Positions 34,159-42,703 of a stretch of 62,135 bases of DNA are shown here, one piece after another. The notes below the pieces were generated by a model that saw nothing but the letters and a program-made list of their open reading frames with translations, was not told where the DNA came from and made no database searches. Location: assembly GCA_009779755.1 (NCBI GenBank), contig WRDO01000017.1, positions 1 to 62,135 on the forward strand. Reading direction: 5' to 3'. Position numbers and translations under genes: made by a program. Numbering within the stretch: position 1 is the stretch's first letter; each line of letters begins with the position of its first letter. Origin of the DNA: Defluviitaleaceae bacterium (GTDB taxonomy: Bacteria > Bacillota > Clostridia > Lachnospirales > WQUN01).

Positions 34159-35238
34159 TTAACGGAAGGTATCGTAACCGTTTGTTGTGATAACCGTACC
34201 GTCCGCAAGCACCCAAATGGCCTCGGCGTTAAAGTTTGCGAGTATTTCCCTCGCTTCGTCGATTTCCAGGATAAAAACGGCGAGGGATAAGATTTCAGCG
34301 ATTACCGCGTCGGGGTGAATAACGGTTGCGGAGCTTACCCTGTCCGCAGGCATCAGCGTGCGCGGGTTAATGATGTGGTGATACCGTGTACCGTCAACCA
34401 TAAAGAAACGCAGATAATCACCGCTGGTAAATACAGCGGTGTTATTTATTAAAATCGTATCAACGAACTCCCCCGTGTTGCGGGGGTTGAGGATGCCAAC
34501 ACGCCACGCGTTCCTTTCCCCATTCCGCGGTCCGTTTGCGGCGTATATATCACCCCCCACCGACAATACGAATGAATCAAAACCCGCGTCCATCGCTTTT
34601 TGCGCGGCTTTTCTAACCGCGTAACCTTTGCCGATACTGCCTGTGTCCAATGACATGCCCGCATGGGGCAGAAATACGGTGTTATTTTCTTCGTTGATGA
34701 TCACATCCCCGATATGGGTTAAAACATCGGCTGCCGATAATGTCGTTTTATCGGGTATCCTCGGTTCGGCGGCTTTTATATATTCCCGCCAAATGTTTGT
34801 AACCGGGCCGATGGCGATGTTGACCGCGCCGTTTGTTTCGTGGTAGAAGGCGATACCGGTCTTAAGTATGGTTATGATGTCGTTATGGACTTCAACGGGT
34901 TGTATACCCGCGTTTTCGTTAATGGTCCGTATGTTGTTAATCCTATGATATTCGTTGAAGCCGTCGAATAAAATATGAAAGTGATGCAATTCATCGTAGA
35001 TCAGGTTTTTCAAGTGATCAAAATCCTCTTGGGATCGGGCATAACCGATGATGTTGATAAGCGTGTCGAAGATATCTATGAAGATATGGTTAAACCGTGT
35101 GTATTCCGAAGAAGGTTGCACGGGGTCTTCGTTTTTTCCGTTCATTGAACATCCGGTTAGCATGATGATTAAAATAAATACGGGTACCGCTTGCAAGAAC
35201 AAACGCTTCGGCCGTCCGAATGCCGTTACGTTTACCAT
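34159..35238 (-). CDS. apbE: FAD:protein FMN transferase (ApbE) lipoprotein
   Basis: ApbE attaches FMN covalently to threonines of extracytoplasmic flavoproteins. The N-terminal signal with lipobox MLTGC makes it a membrane-anchored lipoprotein. Family motifs are IAIGPVTNIWR, SLDTGSIGKGYAVRKA, VLSVGGDIYAANGP and FTSGDYLRFFMVDGTRYHHIINP. It is the third gene of a minus-strand operon after the NusG-II and Gx-transporter genes; its start overlaps the Gx gene end by 7 bp. No flavinylated FMN-binding-domain target is encoded in the window. Confidence 0.93.
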   Translation of the reverse strand: MVNVTAFGRPKRLFLQAVPVFILIIMLTGCSMNGKNEDPVQPSSEYTRFNHIFIDIFDTLINIIGYARSQEDFDHLKNLIYDELHHFHILFDGFNEYHRINNIRTINENAGIQPVEVHNDIITILKTGIAFYHETNGAVNIAIGPVTNIWREYIKAAEPRIPDKTTLSAADVLTHIGDVIINEENNTVFLPHAGMSLDTGSIGKGYAVRKAAQKAMDAGFDSFVLSVGGDIYAANGPRNGERNAWRVGILNPRNTGEFVDTILINNTAVFTSGDYLRFFMVDGTRYHHIINPRTLMPADRVSSATVIHPDAVIAEILSLAVFILEIDEAREILANFNAEAIWVLADGTVITTNGYDTFR

Positions 35239-35759
35239 TGCTTGCTTCCCCCGTTTATTTTATCAAACACGGGCATGATAACCCGTAAGGAGATACCCGT
35301 AAGCGTGCCGGAAACAACCCCCGCAACCAACAGTATCGGGAGGTAGAACAAGAATAAATACCCGCTTTGCAAAACGGCGCACGCCACCAACAATTGTGCG
35401 AGGTTGTGCCCGATCGCGCCGCCGATACTAAGCGCAACATAGGAAATCCGATCCCTGAAAACCCACCATAAAATAAATATGACGGCAACCGAAAATAACC
35501 CTCCCGACAAACTCAGCAAGGAAGCCATAGGCCCCCGCATGAGCAAGTTGAAGATGGCTTTCATAACCGCCATAAGAAAGGCTTCCCTTTTACCCACAAA
35601 GAAAAATATGTACATAACGATGATATTGGAAAGCCCCAGCCTGCTGAATTGGGGCGGCAGCATGGGTAACGGCGGGAGCATCCTTTCAAAAAAAATAAGG
35701 ATGACCATTAACGCAAGCATAAAACCCAAAAAGGTCAGTTTTTTTGCGGAAAATTTCAT
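35232..35759 (-). CDS. Gx transporter family protein
   Basis: The 175-residue protein has about five transmembrane helices. It matches the Gx_transp family, often annotated as heptaprenyl diphosphate synthase component I. The N-terminus FLGFMLALMVILIFFERMLPPLPMLPPQFSRLGLSNIIVM is typical. It overlaps the NusG-II gene by 4 bp at its start and apbE at its end. In Listeria-type extracellular electron-transfer loci a protein of this kind accompanies ApbE and NusG-II proteins. Flavin or quinone transport is inferred, not proven. Confidence 0.85.
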   Translation of the reverse strand: MKFSAKKLTFLGFMLALMVILIFFERMLPPLPMLPPQFSRLGLSNIIVMYIFFFVGKREAFLMAVMKAIFNLLMRGPMASLLSLSGGLFSVAVIFILWWVFRDRISYVALSIGGAIGHNLAQLLVACAVLQSGYLFLFYLPILLVAGVVSGTLTGISLRVIMPVFDKINGGSKQW

Positions 35760-36166
35760 GGTTGCCCCAATTGTACGGATACATCGATGTCCTTATCGTT
35801 TTCCCCATTGGCCCGAATCCGCAGGATCAACCGATTCGGCAAGCAAGCCGCCATATGCCCGAAGCGGCTTTGGAAACCGGCACGTACGCAAATTTGGTCG
35901 GGGCAGTTGGATTGGACAAAAGCGATTGAATGGTCGTTGACCCTAAAAATGACGTGGGGAACCGAAGGCAGCGAAAAGGTTCTGTTTTCGGTCAGGTTTA
36001 TGATGTGCGTTTCATTTTCGCAGGTGATTTCCGCATATATTCGGCTTTCTTTATCGGTATCGTTGATCACCCGTTCCCTGACGCCGTATAACGCGACGGC
36101 GACCATGAGGATAACGACGATGACGATCCCGTCTTTTATGGTAAAAAGCCTGTTTCGCGTGATCAT
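35756..36166 (-). CDS. NusG domain II-containing protein (DUF1312)
   Basis: A single transmembrane helix (about 12-30) precedes an extracellular NusG-II-like beta domain. It contains the conserved cysteine-spaced segment SNCPDQICVRAGFQSRFGHMAACLPNRL. In this family the CPDxxC motif and the ACLPNR motif are hallmarks. The gene is first in its operon, with AAGGAAG about 11 nt before the ATG. It diverges from padR across a 132-bp region. Confidence 0.88.
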   Translation of the reverse strand: MITRNRLFTIKDGIVIVVILMVAVALYGVRERVINDTDKESRIYAEITCENETHIINLTENRTFSLPSVPHVIFRVNDHSIAFVQSNCPDQICVRAGFQSRFGHMAACLPNRLILRIRANGENDKDIDVSVQLGQP

Positions 36167-36248
36167 CCGCTATCCGCACTTCCTTTCTTCGTTGCATCAT
36201 ACGTAAACATAATAGAAAAAACAAGGATCAGACTTTTTATTTTGCTTC

Positions 36249-36272
36249 ACGTAATATTATACGTCATACAAT
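36249..36272 (+). promoter_or_regulatory. Probable PadR operator and promoter
   Basis: The imperfect palindrome ACGTAATATTATACGT (36249-36264) directly abuts a -10-like TACAAT (36267-36272), 26 bp before the padR start. An operator at the -10 box fits autorepression, as is usual for PadR. Confidence 0.5.
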
Positions 36273-36298
36273 ATTGCACCATTCCAAGGAGGAGTGAA

Positions 36299-36616
36299 AT
36301 GAATATTCAGGTAGCCGGAGCCTTGTTGGAAGGATGCATGTTGTCCTTGCTTTCGCAGGAAGACGAATACGGCTATAGCCTAACGCAACGGGTAAAGAGT
36401 GAATTGGGCGTTTCGGAGTCCACCCTGTACCCGGTCATGCGCCGCCTTCAAACGGACGCGTGTCTGACGGCCTACGACGTACCCCACAGCGGGCGGAATC
36501 GCCGTTACTACCGTATTACCGAACGCGGCCGCGAACGTCACGAGCATTGCAAGCGGGAGTGGCTGTTATTTAAGGAAAGAATCGATGGAGTTCTGTTGGG
36601 AGGAAAAATTCAATGA
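36299..36616 (+). CDS. PadR family transcriptional regulator
   Basis: The 105-residue winged-helix protein has the PadR pattern: LLEGCMLSLLSQEDEYGYSLTQRVK, then SESTLYPVMRRLQTDACLTAYDV and RRYYRITERGRERHEH. The ATG at 36299 has AAGGAGG upstream, and a longer in-frame extension would run through the promoter region. It overlaps the DUF1700 gene by 4 bp (ATGA). In Firmicutes PadR-DUF1700-DUF4097 is a recurring cassette linked to envelope stress; here all three are present and adjacent. Confidence 0.93.
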   Translation: MNIQVAGALLEGCMLSLLSQEDEYGYSLTQRVKSELGVSESTLYPVMRRLQTDACLTAYDVPHSGRNRRYYRITERGRERHEHCKREWLLFKERIDGVLLGGKIQ

Positions 36617-37224
36617 CAAAAGCAGAGTACCTTGAGCAGTTGGATTACAAGCTGCGCGTGTTGCCCTACAGCGAGCGGCAGGATGCGCTGGACTACTACG
36701 ACGGTTATATTTCTGATTCGGGCAGCGAAGGGAACGCCATCGCGCAACTCGGCACGCCCGGCGAAGTGGCGGCCGTGATTTTGGCGAACTTCGTAGCCAA
36801 TGAATCGCCCGCGGGAACGGGAATGCCCGCTTACGTACCCCTGCGTAAAAACGGGTTTAAAACCGCTTGGATGATTATCCTCGCCTTGTTTGCCGTACCG
36901 GTAGGGTTCCCGCTTTTGATCGCCGTTGGAGCGACGGCGTTCGCCTTGTTCGTCGCGTTGGTCGCCGTTATATTCGCGCTGGGTGTAAGCGGCATATCGG
37001 TGTTGGTCGCGGGAGTCGTCAGCTTGTTTACCCTCCCCTTTATCGTCGTGCAGGATTTGGGCTTCGGTTTGGTAAGCGCGGGCATGGCGTTGGTCGGGAT
37101 GGGGATCGGTATATTATTAATAGGGGTCGCGGTGCGTTCCATGGGCGGTTTTATGTGGATAGCGCGCTTCGTAGGCAGAAAGATCACGAGAAGGAGTGAA
37201 TATCATGGACGACCGAAAGTATAA
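36613..37224 (+). CDS. DUF1700 (HAAS domain) membrane protein
   Basis: The N-terminal HAAS domain (about 1-60: MTKAEYLEQLDYKLRVLPYS and EGNAIAQLGTPGEVAAVI) is followed by about five hydrophobic helices rich in Gly, Val and Ala. The gene is translationally coupled to padR and overlaps the DUF4097 gene by 20 bp. The family is thought to transmit envelope state to partner proteins, though the signal is not known. Confidence 0.88.
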   Translation: MTKAEYLEQLDYKLRVLPYSERQDALDYYDGYISDSGSEGNAIAQLGTPGEVAAVILANFVANESPAGTGMPAYVPLRKNGFKTAWMIILALFAVPVGFPLLIAVGATAFALFVALVAVIFALGVSGISVLVAGVVSLFTLPFIVVQDLGFGLVSAGMALVGMGIGILLIGVAVRSMGGFMWIARFVGRKITRRSEYHGRPKV

Positions 37225-38218
37225 CAACGACGGCACGCTCGTCGGTGGGGGAATTCCCCACGAAGTACCCGCAACACCTCCCCCAAGGACGGGGACGCCG
37301 CGCAAACGCCGATTTCCATGGAACCGTTTGGCATTGATATTGATTATCTTCGGCGGTTTATTGTTTTCGGCGGGCTGGTTAAGCGGTTCGCGGGGCGGGC
37401 ATATCTATTTCCGAGGAGGGAGCCCGCTTAACTTTTGGGGATTCGAAATCCGTTCTGTCAATCGGGATTCCAACGAAGCCACGACATTAAACCTTCCCGA
37501 CAACGCGGAAAGCATTCGAGGCATAATCATCAACACAACCGCGATGAACATCGTTCTGCGTCCTTTGGAGGACGGGAATAAACACTTGGTAACGTACGGC
37601 GATGTCGAACCCGAAATTAATTTCACGAACGGTATATTGTCCATCGATACGCGCCGGCGGGAACGTGAACTCGGCAGGGGATTTTCGGGATTTAACCTCG
37701 GCGTTTACAATTATGAAGTGGTTTTGTATGTACCGAACGGTACGCCGTACGGTGCGATCGAACTCAGCAGCATTTCCGGCAATATCCGTACGGACGGATT
37801 TAATGCGGATACGCTGACGGTGCGTTCGACCAGCGGTAACATACGTATCCTCGATTCGGATATCGCGGTCGGCAACTTGCAAAGCACATCGGGCAACGTT
37901 TACGTAACCAACGGTTCGATCCTTAACCTTACCGCTGAGGGTGCCAGCGGCAACATCACGGTCGATACAGCGCTACTTGCCGGCGGCAACGCGGAGCTGC
38001 GCACCGCTTCCGGTAATATACGCTTCACCGGCAACAGCCCGCAAAACGTTTTATTCGATTATAACCTCAGGACAGCGACCGGTATGGTTCGTATAAACGG
38101 CAACCGCGCGGACAACAGCCAAGTGACGGCGGCGAATCCCCATTACACAATTAATGCGCGCGCCGCCAGCGGAAATATCCATTTGAACCTGCCCGCACTC
38201 ACCAATAATTTCCCGTAA
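37205..38218 (+). CDS. DUF4097 beta-strand repeat protein
   Basis: A cytoplasmic proline-rich start precedes one transmembrane helix (about 41-59) and an extracellular right-handed beta-helix-like domain. That domain has repeated SGNI-type units (SSISGNIRTD, STSGNIRIL, STSGNVYV, ASGNITV, TASGNIRF, AASGNIHL). This is the DUF4097 signature. The ATG at 37205 is preferred because AGGAG lies about 9 nt upstream; a GTG at 37196 is also in frame. It is the last gene of the PadR cassette. Confidence 0.88.
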   Translation: MDDRKYNNDGTLVGGGIPHEVPATPPPRTGTPRKRRFPWNRLALILIIFGGLLFSAGWLSGSRGGHIYFRGGSPLNFWGFEIRSVNRDSNEATTLNLPDNAESIRGIIINTTAMNIVLRPLEDGNKHLVTYGDVEPEINFTNGILSIDTRRRERELGRGFSGFNLGVYNYEVVLYVPNGTPYGAIELSSISGNIRTDGFNADTLTVRSTSGNIRILDSDIAVGNLQSTSGNVYVTNGSILNLTAEGASGNITVDTALLAGGNAELRTASGNIRFTGNSPQNVLFDYNLRTATGMVRINGNRADNSQVTAANPHYTINARAASGNIHLNLPALTNNFP

Positions 38219-38236
38219 GACGCGCGGCGTTTGCGT

Positions 38237-38265
38237 TTGACAAGCCTCTTTACCTTCTTTATACT
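38237..38265 (+). promoter_or_regulatory. Strong promoter of alaS
   Basis: TTGACA (38237-38242) and TATACT (38260-38265) are separated by 17 bp. The start site would fall near 38272, inside the hairpin described next. Confidence 0.8.
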
Positions 38266-38306
38266 GCCCGCGAAGTAGAAAATGCTTATTTCGCGGGCAT
38301 TTTATT
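38266..38306 (+). terminator. Terminator-like hairpin at the alaS transcription start
   Basis: A 9-bp GC-rich stem (38266-38274 with 38290-38298) is followed by ATTTTATTATT. It can end transcripts coming from the DUF4097 operon. Because the alaS start site falls within its 5' arm, alaS mRNA would carry only part of the stem. Confidence 0.6.
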
Positions 38307-38329
38307 ATTAAAAACAGAGGTGCATCCAT

Positions 38330-40959
38330 ATGAAGTACATGACCGTTGACCAAATCCGAGAGCGATTCTTGGATTTTTTCGTTTCTAAGGGCCATTTGGT
38401 ATTGCCGAGCTTTCCCGTGGTGCCGATCGGCGATAAGAGCTTGTTATTGATTAACGCGGGCATGACGCCCATGAAGCCGTATTTTACGGGGCATCAGGTG
38501 CCGCCCTCGGTTCGGGTTACCACTTGTCAAAAGTGTATCCGTACATCCGACATCGACGAAGTGGGCAAAACCGAACGCCACGCTTCATTTTTTGAGATGC
38601 TGGGCAATTTCAGTTTCGGCGATTACTTTAAGGAGAGATCATCCCATGGGCGTGGGAATTCGCCACGCAAGTCATGGAAATGCCCGTGGACCGATTATAC
38701 GCTTCGGTATACCTCGAGGATGATGAGGCATATAACATTTGGCGCGACAAGATCGGCTTACCCCCCGAACGGATCGTACGATTGGGTAAGAAGGACAATT
38801 TTTGGGAGCATGGCGTAGGTCCCTGCGGACCGTGCAGCGAGCTGCATTTCGACCGCGGCGAAGCGGCTGGGTGCGGTAAGCCCGATTGCGCCGTGGGTTG
38901 TGATTGCGATCGTTTTATGGAGTTTTGGAACCTCGTTTTTATCCAATTCGATAAGGATAAGAACGATCACTATACGCCGCTGCCATCGCCCAGCATCGAT
39001 ACGGGTATGGGATTGGAACGTATGGCAATGATTATGCAGGGCGTAAACAGCGTCCACGAAATAAACACGGCTGTTAATATCCGTAACAAGGTACTCGGGT
39101 TGGCGAATATAACGGGGCAAGAATCGGATGCGCAACGGATCGCCGTAAACATCATCGCCGACCATATTCGTTGCACAACGGTTATGGCATCGGACGGCGT
39201 GCGCCCCGGCAGCGAGGGTCGCGACTATGTGCTGCGTCGTTTGCTGCGCCGCGCGGTGCGGTACGGGCGCGAAATCGGGCTGAAGGGGTTCGTCGCCGAG
39301 GTTACGCAAACGGTTATTGATGTGTACGGCGGCGCGTATCCCAATTTGATTGAAAAATCCACGCATATAATACAAATGCTCGGCGCAGAAGAAGCGCGCT
39401 TTTTGGATACGTTGGAAACGGGCTTAGCCCTTTTGCAAAATTCCATAACCCAAATGAACGGCGCGGACGCGTTTAAGTTATATGATACCTATGGCTTCCC
39501 GCCCGATATCACGCGTGAGATTCTGGCCGAAAACGGCCTTCCCTTCGACCAAGCGGGCTTTGACGCGGAAATGCAGGCGCAAAAGGACCGCGCCCGCGCG
39601 GCACGCGGGGTTTCAACCTACATGGGTGCGGACGAAACGGTGTATCACAAACTCCCGCCCAACCTGCCCACGGAATTTACGGGGTACGAATCATCGGAAA
39701 CCGAAGGCACGATATTGGCGTTGATCGCCGACGGCGAACCTTCGGACGAAGCGAACGAAGGGCAGGAGGTCGCGGTCGTTTTATCGCGTACGCCGTTCTA
39801 CGCCGCTTCGGGCGGTCAGATAGGGGACAAAGGCTGTTTGCACACCGATTCACTACAGGTCGAGATCACCGATTGCGTGAAGGTCGCGGGCGATAATACC
39901 GTCCACATCGGGAAGGTTACGCGGGGGACGATCAAAGTAAGCGAATCAATAACCGCCTCCCACCATAACCGCAATCGGACGGACGTGGCCCGTAACCACA
40001 CCGCCACGCATTTATTGCAAGCCGCCCTGCGTGAGGTCGTGGGCAACCATATAGAGCAAGCGGGCTCGGAAGTAACCGTTGACCGTTTGCGTTTCGACTT
40101 TACCCACCACGCGCCGCTCACCCCCGAACAACGTACGCGGGTCGAAGCGCGCGTAAACGAACAAATCCTTTCCGCGTTGCCCGTTTCCACCCTCGTCACC
40201 ACCCCCGAGGAAGCCCGCAAGCAAGGCGCGGTCGCCCTCTTCGGCGAAAAATACGGGGATACCGTACGTATGGTGGATATAAACGGTTACAGCGTTGAAT
40301 TGTGCGGCGGCACGCACGTACGCAACTCCGTGGAAATCGGTCCGTTTAAGCTGCTTTCTGAGGCGGGTATCGCCGCAGGGGTACGCCGCATCGAGGCCGC
40401 CACGGGTTCCCGTGCGGTTGCACTGTATCGGGAAGCCGCCGATACGTTGTCGGATCTGGCGATTGCGACGAAAATCCCGCAAGCCGAACTTCCCGCTCGC
40501 TTCGCCGCGCTGATGGCTGAAAATAAGGAATTAAAAAAGGAAGCCGCCCGCCGGCAAACGGAAGCGGCCAAGGGGCAAATCGAAGAAGACGCGAAAAATA
40601 TAATGGAATCGGCCGAAACTTATAACGGCTTTTCGTTGATCGCCGTAAACCTACCCGATTATGACATCGAATCCCTGCGCTTAATCTCCGACCGTATAAA
40701 AGCGGTCATGGCTTCGGGTTGTTTGCTTTTAGCCGCGTCCCAACCCGAATCCGGTGCGGTGACGTTTATCGCCTCCGCTACCGACGACGCGGTAAAGCGC
40801 GGCATCCACGCGGGCAATATCGTAAAAACCGCCGCCGCCTTGTGCGGGGGTAACGGCGGCGGAAAACCCAACCACGCACAAGCCGGCGGCAAGGACGCTT
40901 CAAAAATAAACGAAGCGCTTGCACTGGGGTTAACGCAAATGAAGGATCTGCTTAAATAA
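38330..40959 (+). pseudogene. alaS: Alanyl-tRNA synthetase interrupted by one frameshift
   Basis: Residues 1-102 (to about 38635) give a normal AlaS N-terminus: [20 protein letters not shown], then [14 protein letters not shown] and [15 protein letters not shown]. The frame then diverges. The true continuation, [25 protein letters not shown], is found in the -1 frame and runs on to 40959 through the catalytic, editing (ATHLLQAALREVVG; CGGTHVRNSVEIG) and C-terminal domains. Adding one base near 38634 would restore about 875 residues, the usual AlaS length. A separate start at 38674 could only make a fragment without the start of the aminoacylation domain. As AlaS is essential, a sequencing or assembly error is the simplest explanation. 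Confidence 0.85.
38631..38637 (+). other. Frameshift site in alaS
   Basis: The sequence reads TTTAAGGAGAGATCATC. One extra A, giving AAGGAAGAGATC, would encode the expected K-E-E-I. The loss of one base is therefore enough to explain the break. No slippery heptamer suited to programmed frameshifting is present: a -1 slip on C-TTT-AAG would meet a TAA. Confidence 0.75.
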
Positions 40960-40973
40960 AGGAGTATTGCTTT

Positions 40974-41879
40974 ATGGATGTCGATAAAAAACCGGGGTTA
41001 TTCGCCCGTATCAAACAAGGTCTGACCAAAACCCGCGACAACATCCTTTCCGCGTTCCATTCCGTGGACGAGGAAATGTTCGAAAACCTCGAAGAAGCGT
41101 TGATCCTTGCCGACATGGGTGTGGAAACGACGCTTACCCTTTTGGGTACCCTGCGCGAGCAAGTGAAGGCCCGCCGCATTTCCGACCCGCAGGAAGTAAG
41201 GTTTTTGCTTGCGGACGAGATCGCAAAAATCATGGAAGCGGACGTACAACCCTTTAAGGTCACCTTCCCCGCCGTGTTTTTGATTATCGGCGTCAACGGC
41301 GTGGGGAAAACGACTACCGTGGGCAAACTTTCGAAGTGGTACAAATCCGAAAATAAATCCGTACTTGTCGCGGCGGCGGATACCTTCCGCGCCGCGGCCA
41401 TCGACCAGCTTGCCGTATGGTGCGAACGCGCGGGCGTAACCATGATACGCCAAGGCGAAAATTCGGACCCGGCGGCGGTGATATATGACGGGGTTTCCGC
41501 GGCGAAGGCACGCGGCATTGATTTACTCATCTGCGACACCGCGGGCCGCTTGCACAATAAAAAGAACCTCATGGACGAGCTGCGTAAAATCCACCGAATC
41601 GTCAACACCCAACACGAAGCCGCCCATAAAGAGGTTTTACTTGTACTCGACGCCACAACAGGCCAAAACGCCATCCAACAAGCCAAATTATTTAAGGAAG
41701 CCGCCGATATCACCGGCATCATCCTTACCAAGCTGGACGGAACGACCAAAGGCGGTATGGTCGTGGCGATCAAAAAGGAATTGGATATACCCGTCCGATT
41801 CATCACCGTGGGCGAAGGTATTGACGACTTGCAACCGTTTGACGCGGGCATGTTCGCACAGGCATTGTTTGAAGAATAA
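40974..41879 (+). CDS. ftsY: Signal recognition particle receptor FtsY
   Basis: FtsY is the SRP receptor GTPase that targets ribosomes to the membrane. The N domain (about 1-95) is short and lacks the long acidic A domain of E. coli, as in Firmicutes. The G domain has GVNGVGKTTTVGKLSKWY, the DTAGR motif in LLICDTAGRLHNK, and TKLDGTTKGG. It has 301 residues. AAGGAG precedes the ATG, and the gene follows alaS after 14 bp. Confidence 0.95.
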   Translation: MDVDKKPGLFARIKQGLTKTRDNILSAFHSVDEEMFENLEEALILADMGVETTLTLLGTLREQVKARRISDPQEVRFLLADEIAKIMEADVQPFKVTFPAVFLIIGVNGVGKTTTVGKLSKWYKSENKSVLVAAADTFRAAAIDQLAVWCERAGVTMIRQGENSDPAAVIYDGVSAAKARGIDLLICDTAGRLHNKKNLMDELRKIHRIVNTQHEAAHKEVLLVLDATTGQNAIQQAKLFKEAADITGIILTKLDGTTKGGMVVAIKKELDIPVRFITVGEGIDDLQPFDAGMFAQALFEE

Positions 41880-41908
41880 TACCGGGGGATAAAAATCCCC
41901 TTCCCGTA

Positions 41909-41914
41909 TATAAT
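41909..41914 (+). promoter_or_regulatory. Possible -10 box of a leaderless transcript
   Basis: TATAAT ends 7 nt before the ATG at 41922 and no Shine-Dalgarno site is present. A GGGGAT/ATCCCC hairpin (41884-41900) lies where a -35 element would be. Confidence 0.4.
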
Positions 41915-41921
41915 AAGCACC

Positions 41922-42287
41922 ATGAAACCACGCAAACATATAACCGCTGTTATCGGCATGATCGCCGGTGCGGCCAACGGCTTGTTCGGCGCGGGAGGCG
42001 GATCGATCCTCGTCCCCGGCTTGGAACGGTTTTTCCCGTTGGAAACGCATAAGGCACACGCTACCGCATTGGCGGTAATGTTTCCGTTGTCCGTCGTGAG
42101 TGCGGTAATCTATACGATAAGCACAAACGTAGAGGTCGCGTGGCTGACGGTACTGTACGTTTCCATCGGGGGCGTGACGGGCGGCGTCATCGGCGCGAAA
42201 TTGCTGAAAAAACTCTCGGCCGCGTGGCTTAACATACTCTTCGGCTTGTTCCTTGCCGCCGGGGCGATACGGATACTCACGTTGTGA
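41922..42287 (+). CDS. Half-size TauE/SafE (TSUP) permease, first half
   Basis: The 121-residue protein has four predicted helices and the TSUP signature FGAGGGSILVPGLERFFPLETHKAHATALAVMFP. It is half the size of normal TSUP proteins. Its end overlaps the next gene by 4 bp (GTGA), and that gene encodes another half-size TSUP protein with the same motif. Together they could form a heterodimeric transporter. The substrate, often sulfite or other sulfur compounds in this family, is not certain. Confidence 0.85.
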   Translation: MKPRKHITAVIGMIAGAANGLFGAGGGSILVPGLERFFPLETHKAHATALAVMFPLSVVSAVIYTISTNVEVAWLTVLYVSIGGVTGGVIGAKLLKKLSAAWLNILFGLFLAAGAIRILTL

Positions 42288-42703
42288 ACGGGCTTTGGTA
42301 CGTACTCGTCGGCTTGGCGGCGGGTATTATCAGCGGCATGGGCATCGGCGGGGGGGCGATCCTCATCCCCGCGTTGACGATCCTGCTGGCCACGGGTCAG
42401 CGTGAAGCGCAGCATATTAATTTATTATTCTTTTTACCGACGGCGGCCATCGCTTTACGTACGCATATCAAAGAAGGCAATATCGAAAAAAAGGGCCTGT
42501 TGAAGCTGGCCCTTTTCGGTGTATTCGGTGCGGTCCCCGCTGCGCTGATCGCCGTACGTATCGACGCGAATTGGTTGCGGAAGGGGTTCGCCGTGTTCCT
42601 TTTGTGTATGGCGGTGTATGAATTGGTTAAAGGGTGGCGGAAGCGTAAGGAAAAGAAACAATCATCCGCCGCTTCCCCGCATACGGTAAATCGCCGCCAT
42701 TAA
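42284..42703 (+). CDS. Half-size TauE/SafE (TSUP) permease, second half
   Basis: The 139-residue protein has the same layout as its upstream partner: GMGIGGGAILIPALTILLATGQREAQHINLLFFLPTA, then four helices and a basic tail (WRKRKEKKQ). The GTG start at 42284 overlaps the partner's stop codon. Its end overlaps the end of the convergent ABC-class ATPase gene by 42 bp. Confidence 0.85.
   Translation: MNGLWYVLVGLAAGIISGMGIGGGAILIPALTILLATGQREAQHINLLFFLPTAAIALRTHIKEGNIEKKGLLKLALFGVFGAVPAALIAVRIDANWLRKGFAVFLLCMAVYELVKGWRKRKEKKQSSAASPHTVNRRH

Noticed and set aside
38622..38640. Programmed -1 frameshift in alaS
   Set aside because: There is no suitable slippery heptamer; a slip on C-TTT-AAG would read a stop. 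A simple one-base loss explains the data.
38674..40959. A separate complete gene starting at the ATG at 38674
   Set aside because: It would lack the first part of the AlaS catalytic domain, and family sequence in the same frame continues upstream to about 38635.
41884..41900. Terminator after ftsY
   Set aside because: The GGGGAT/ATCCCC hairpin has only 6 bp and is not followed by a T-run.
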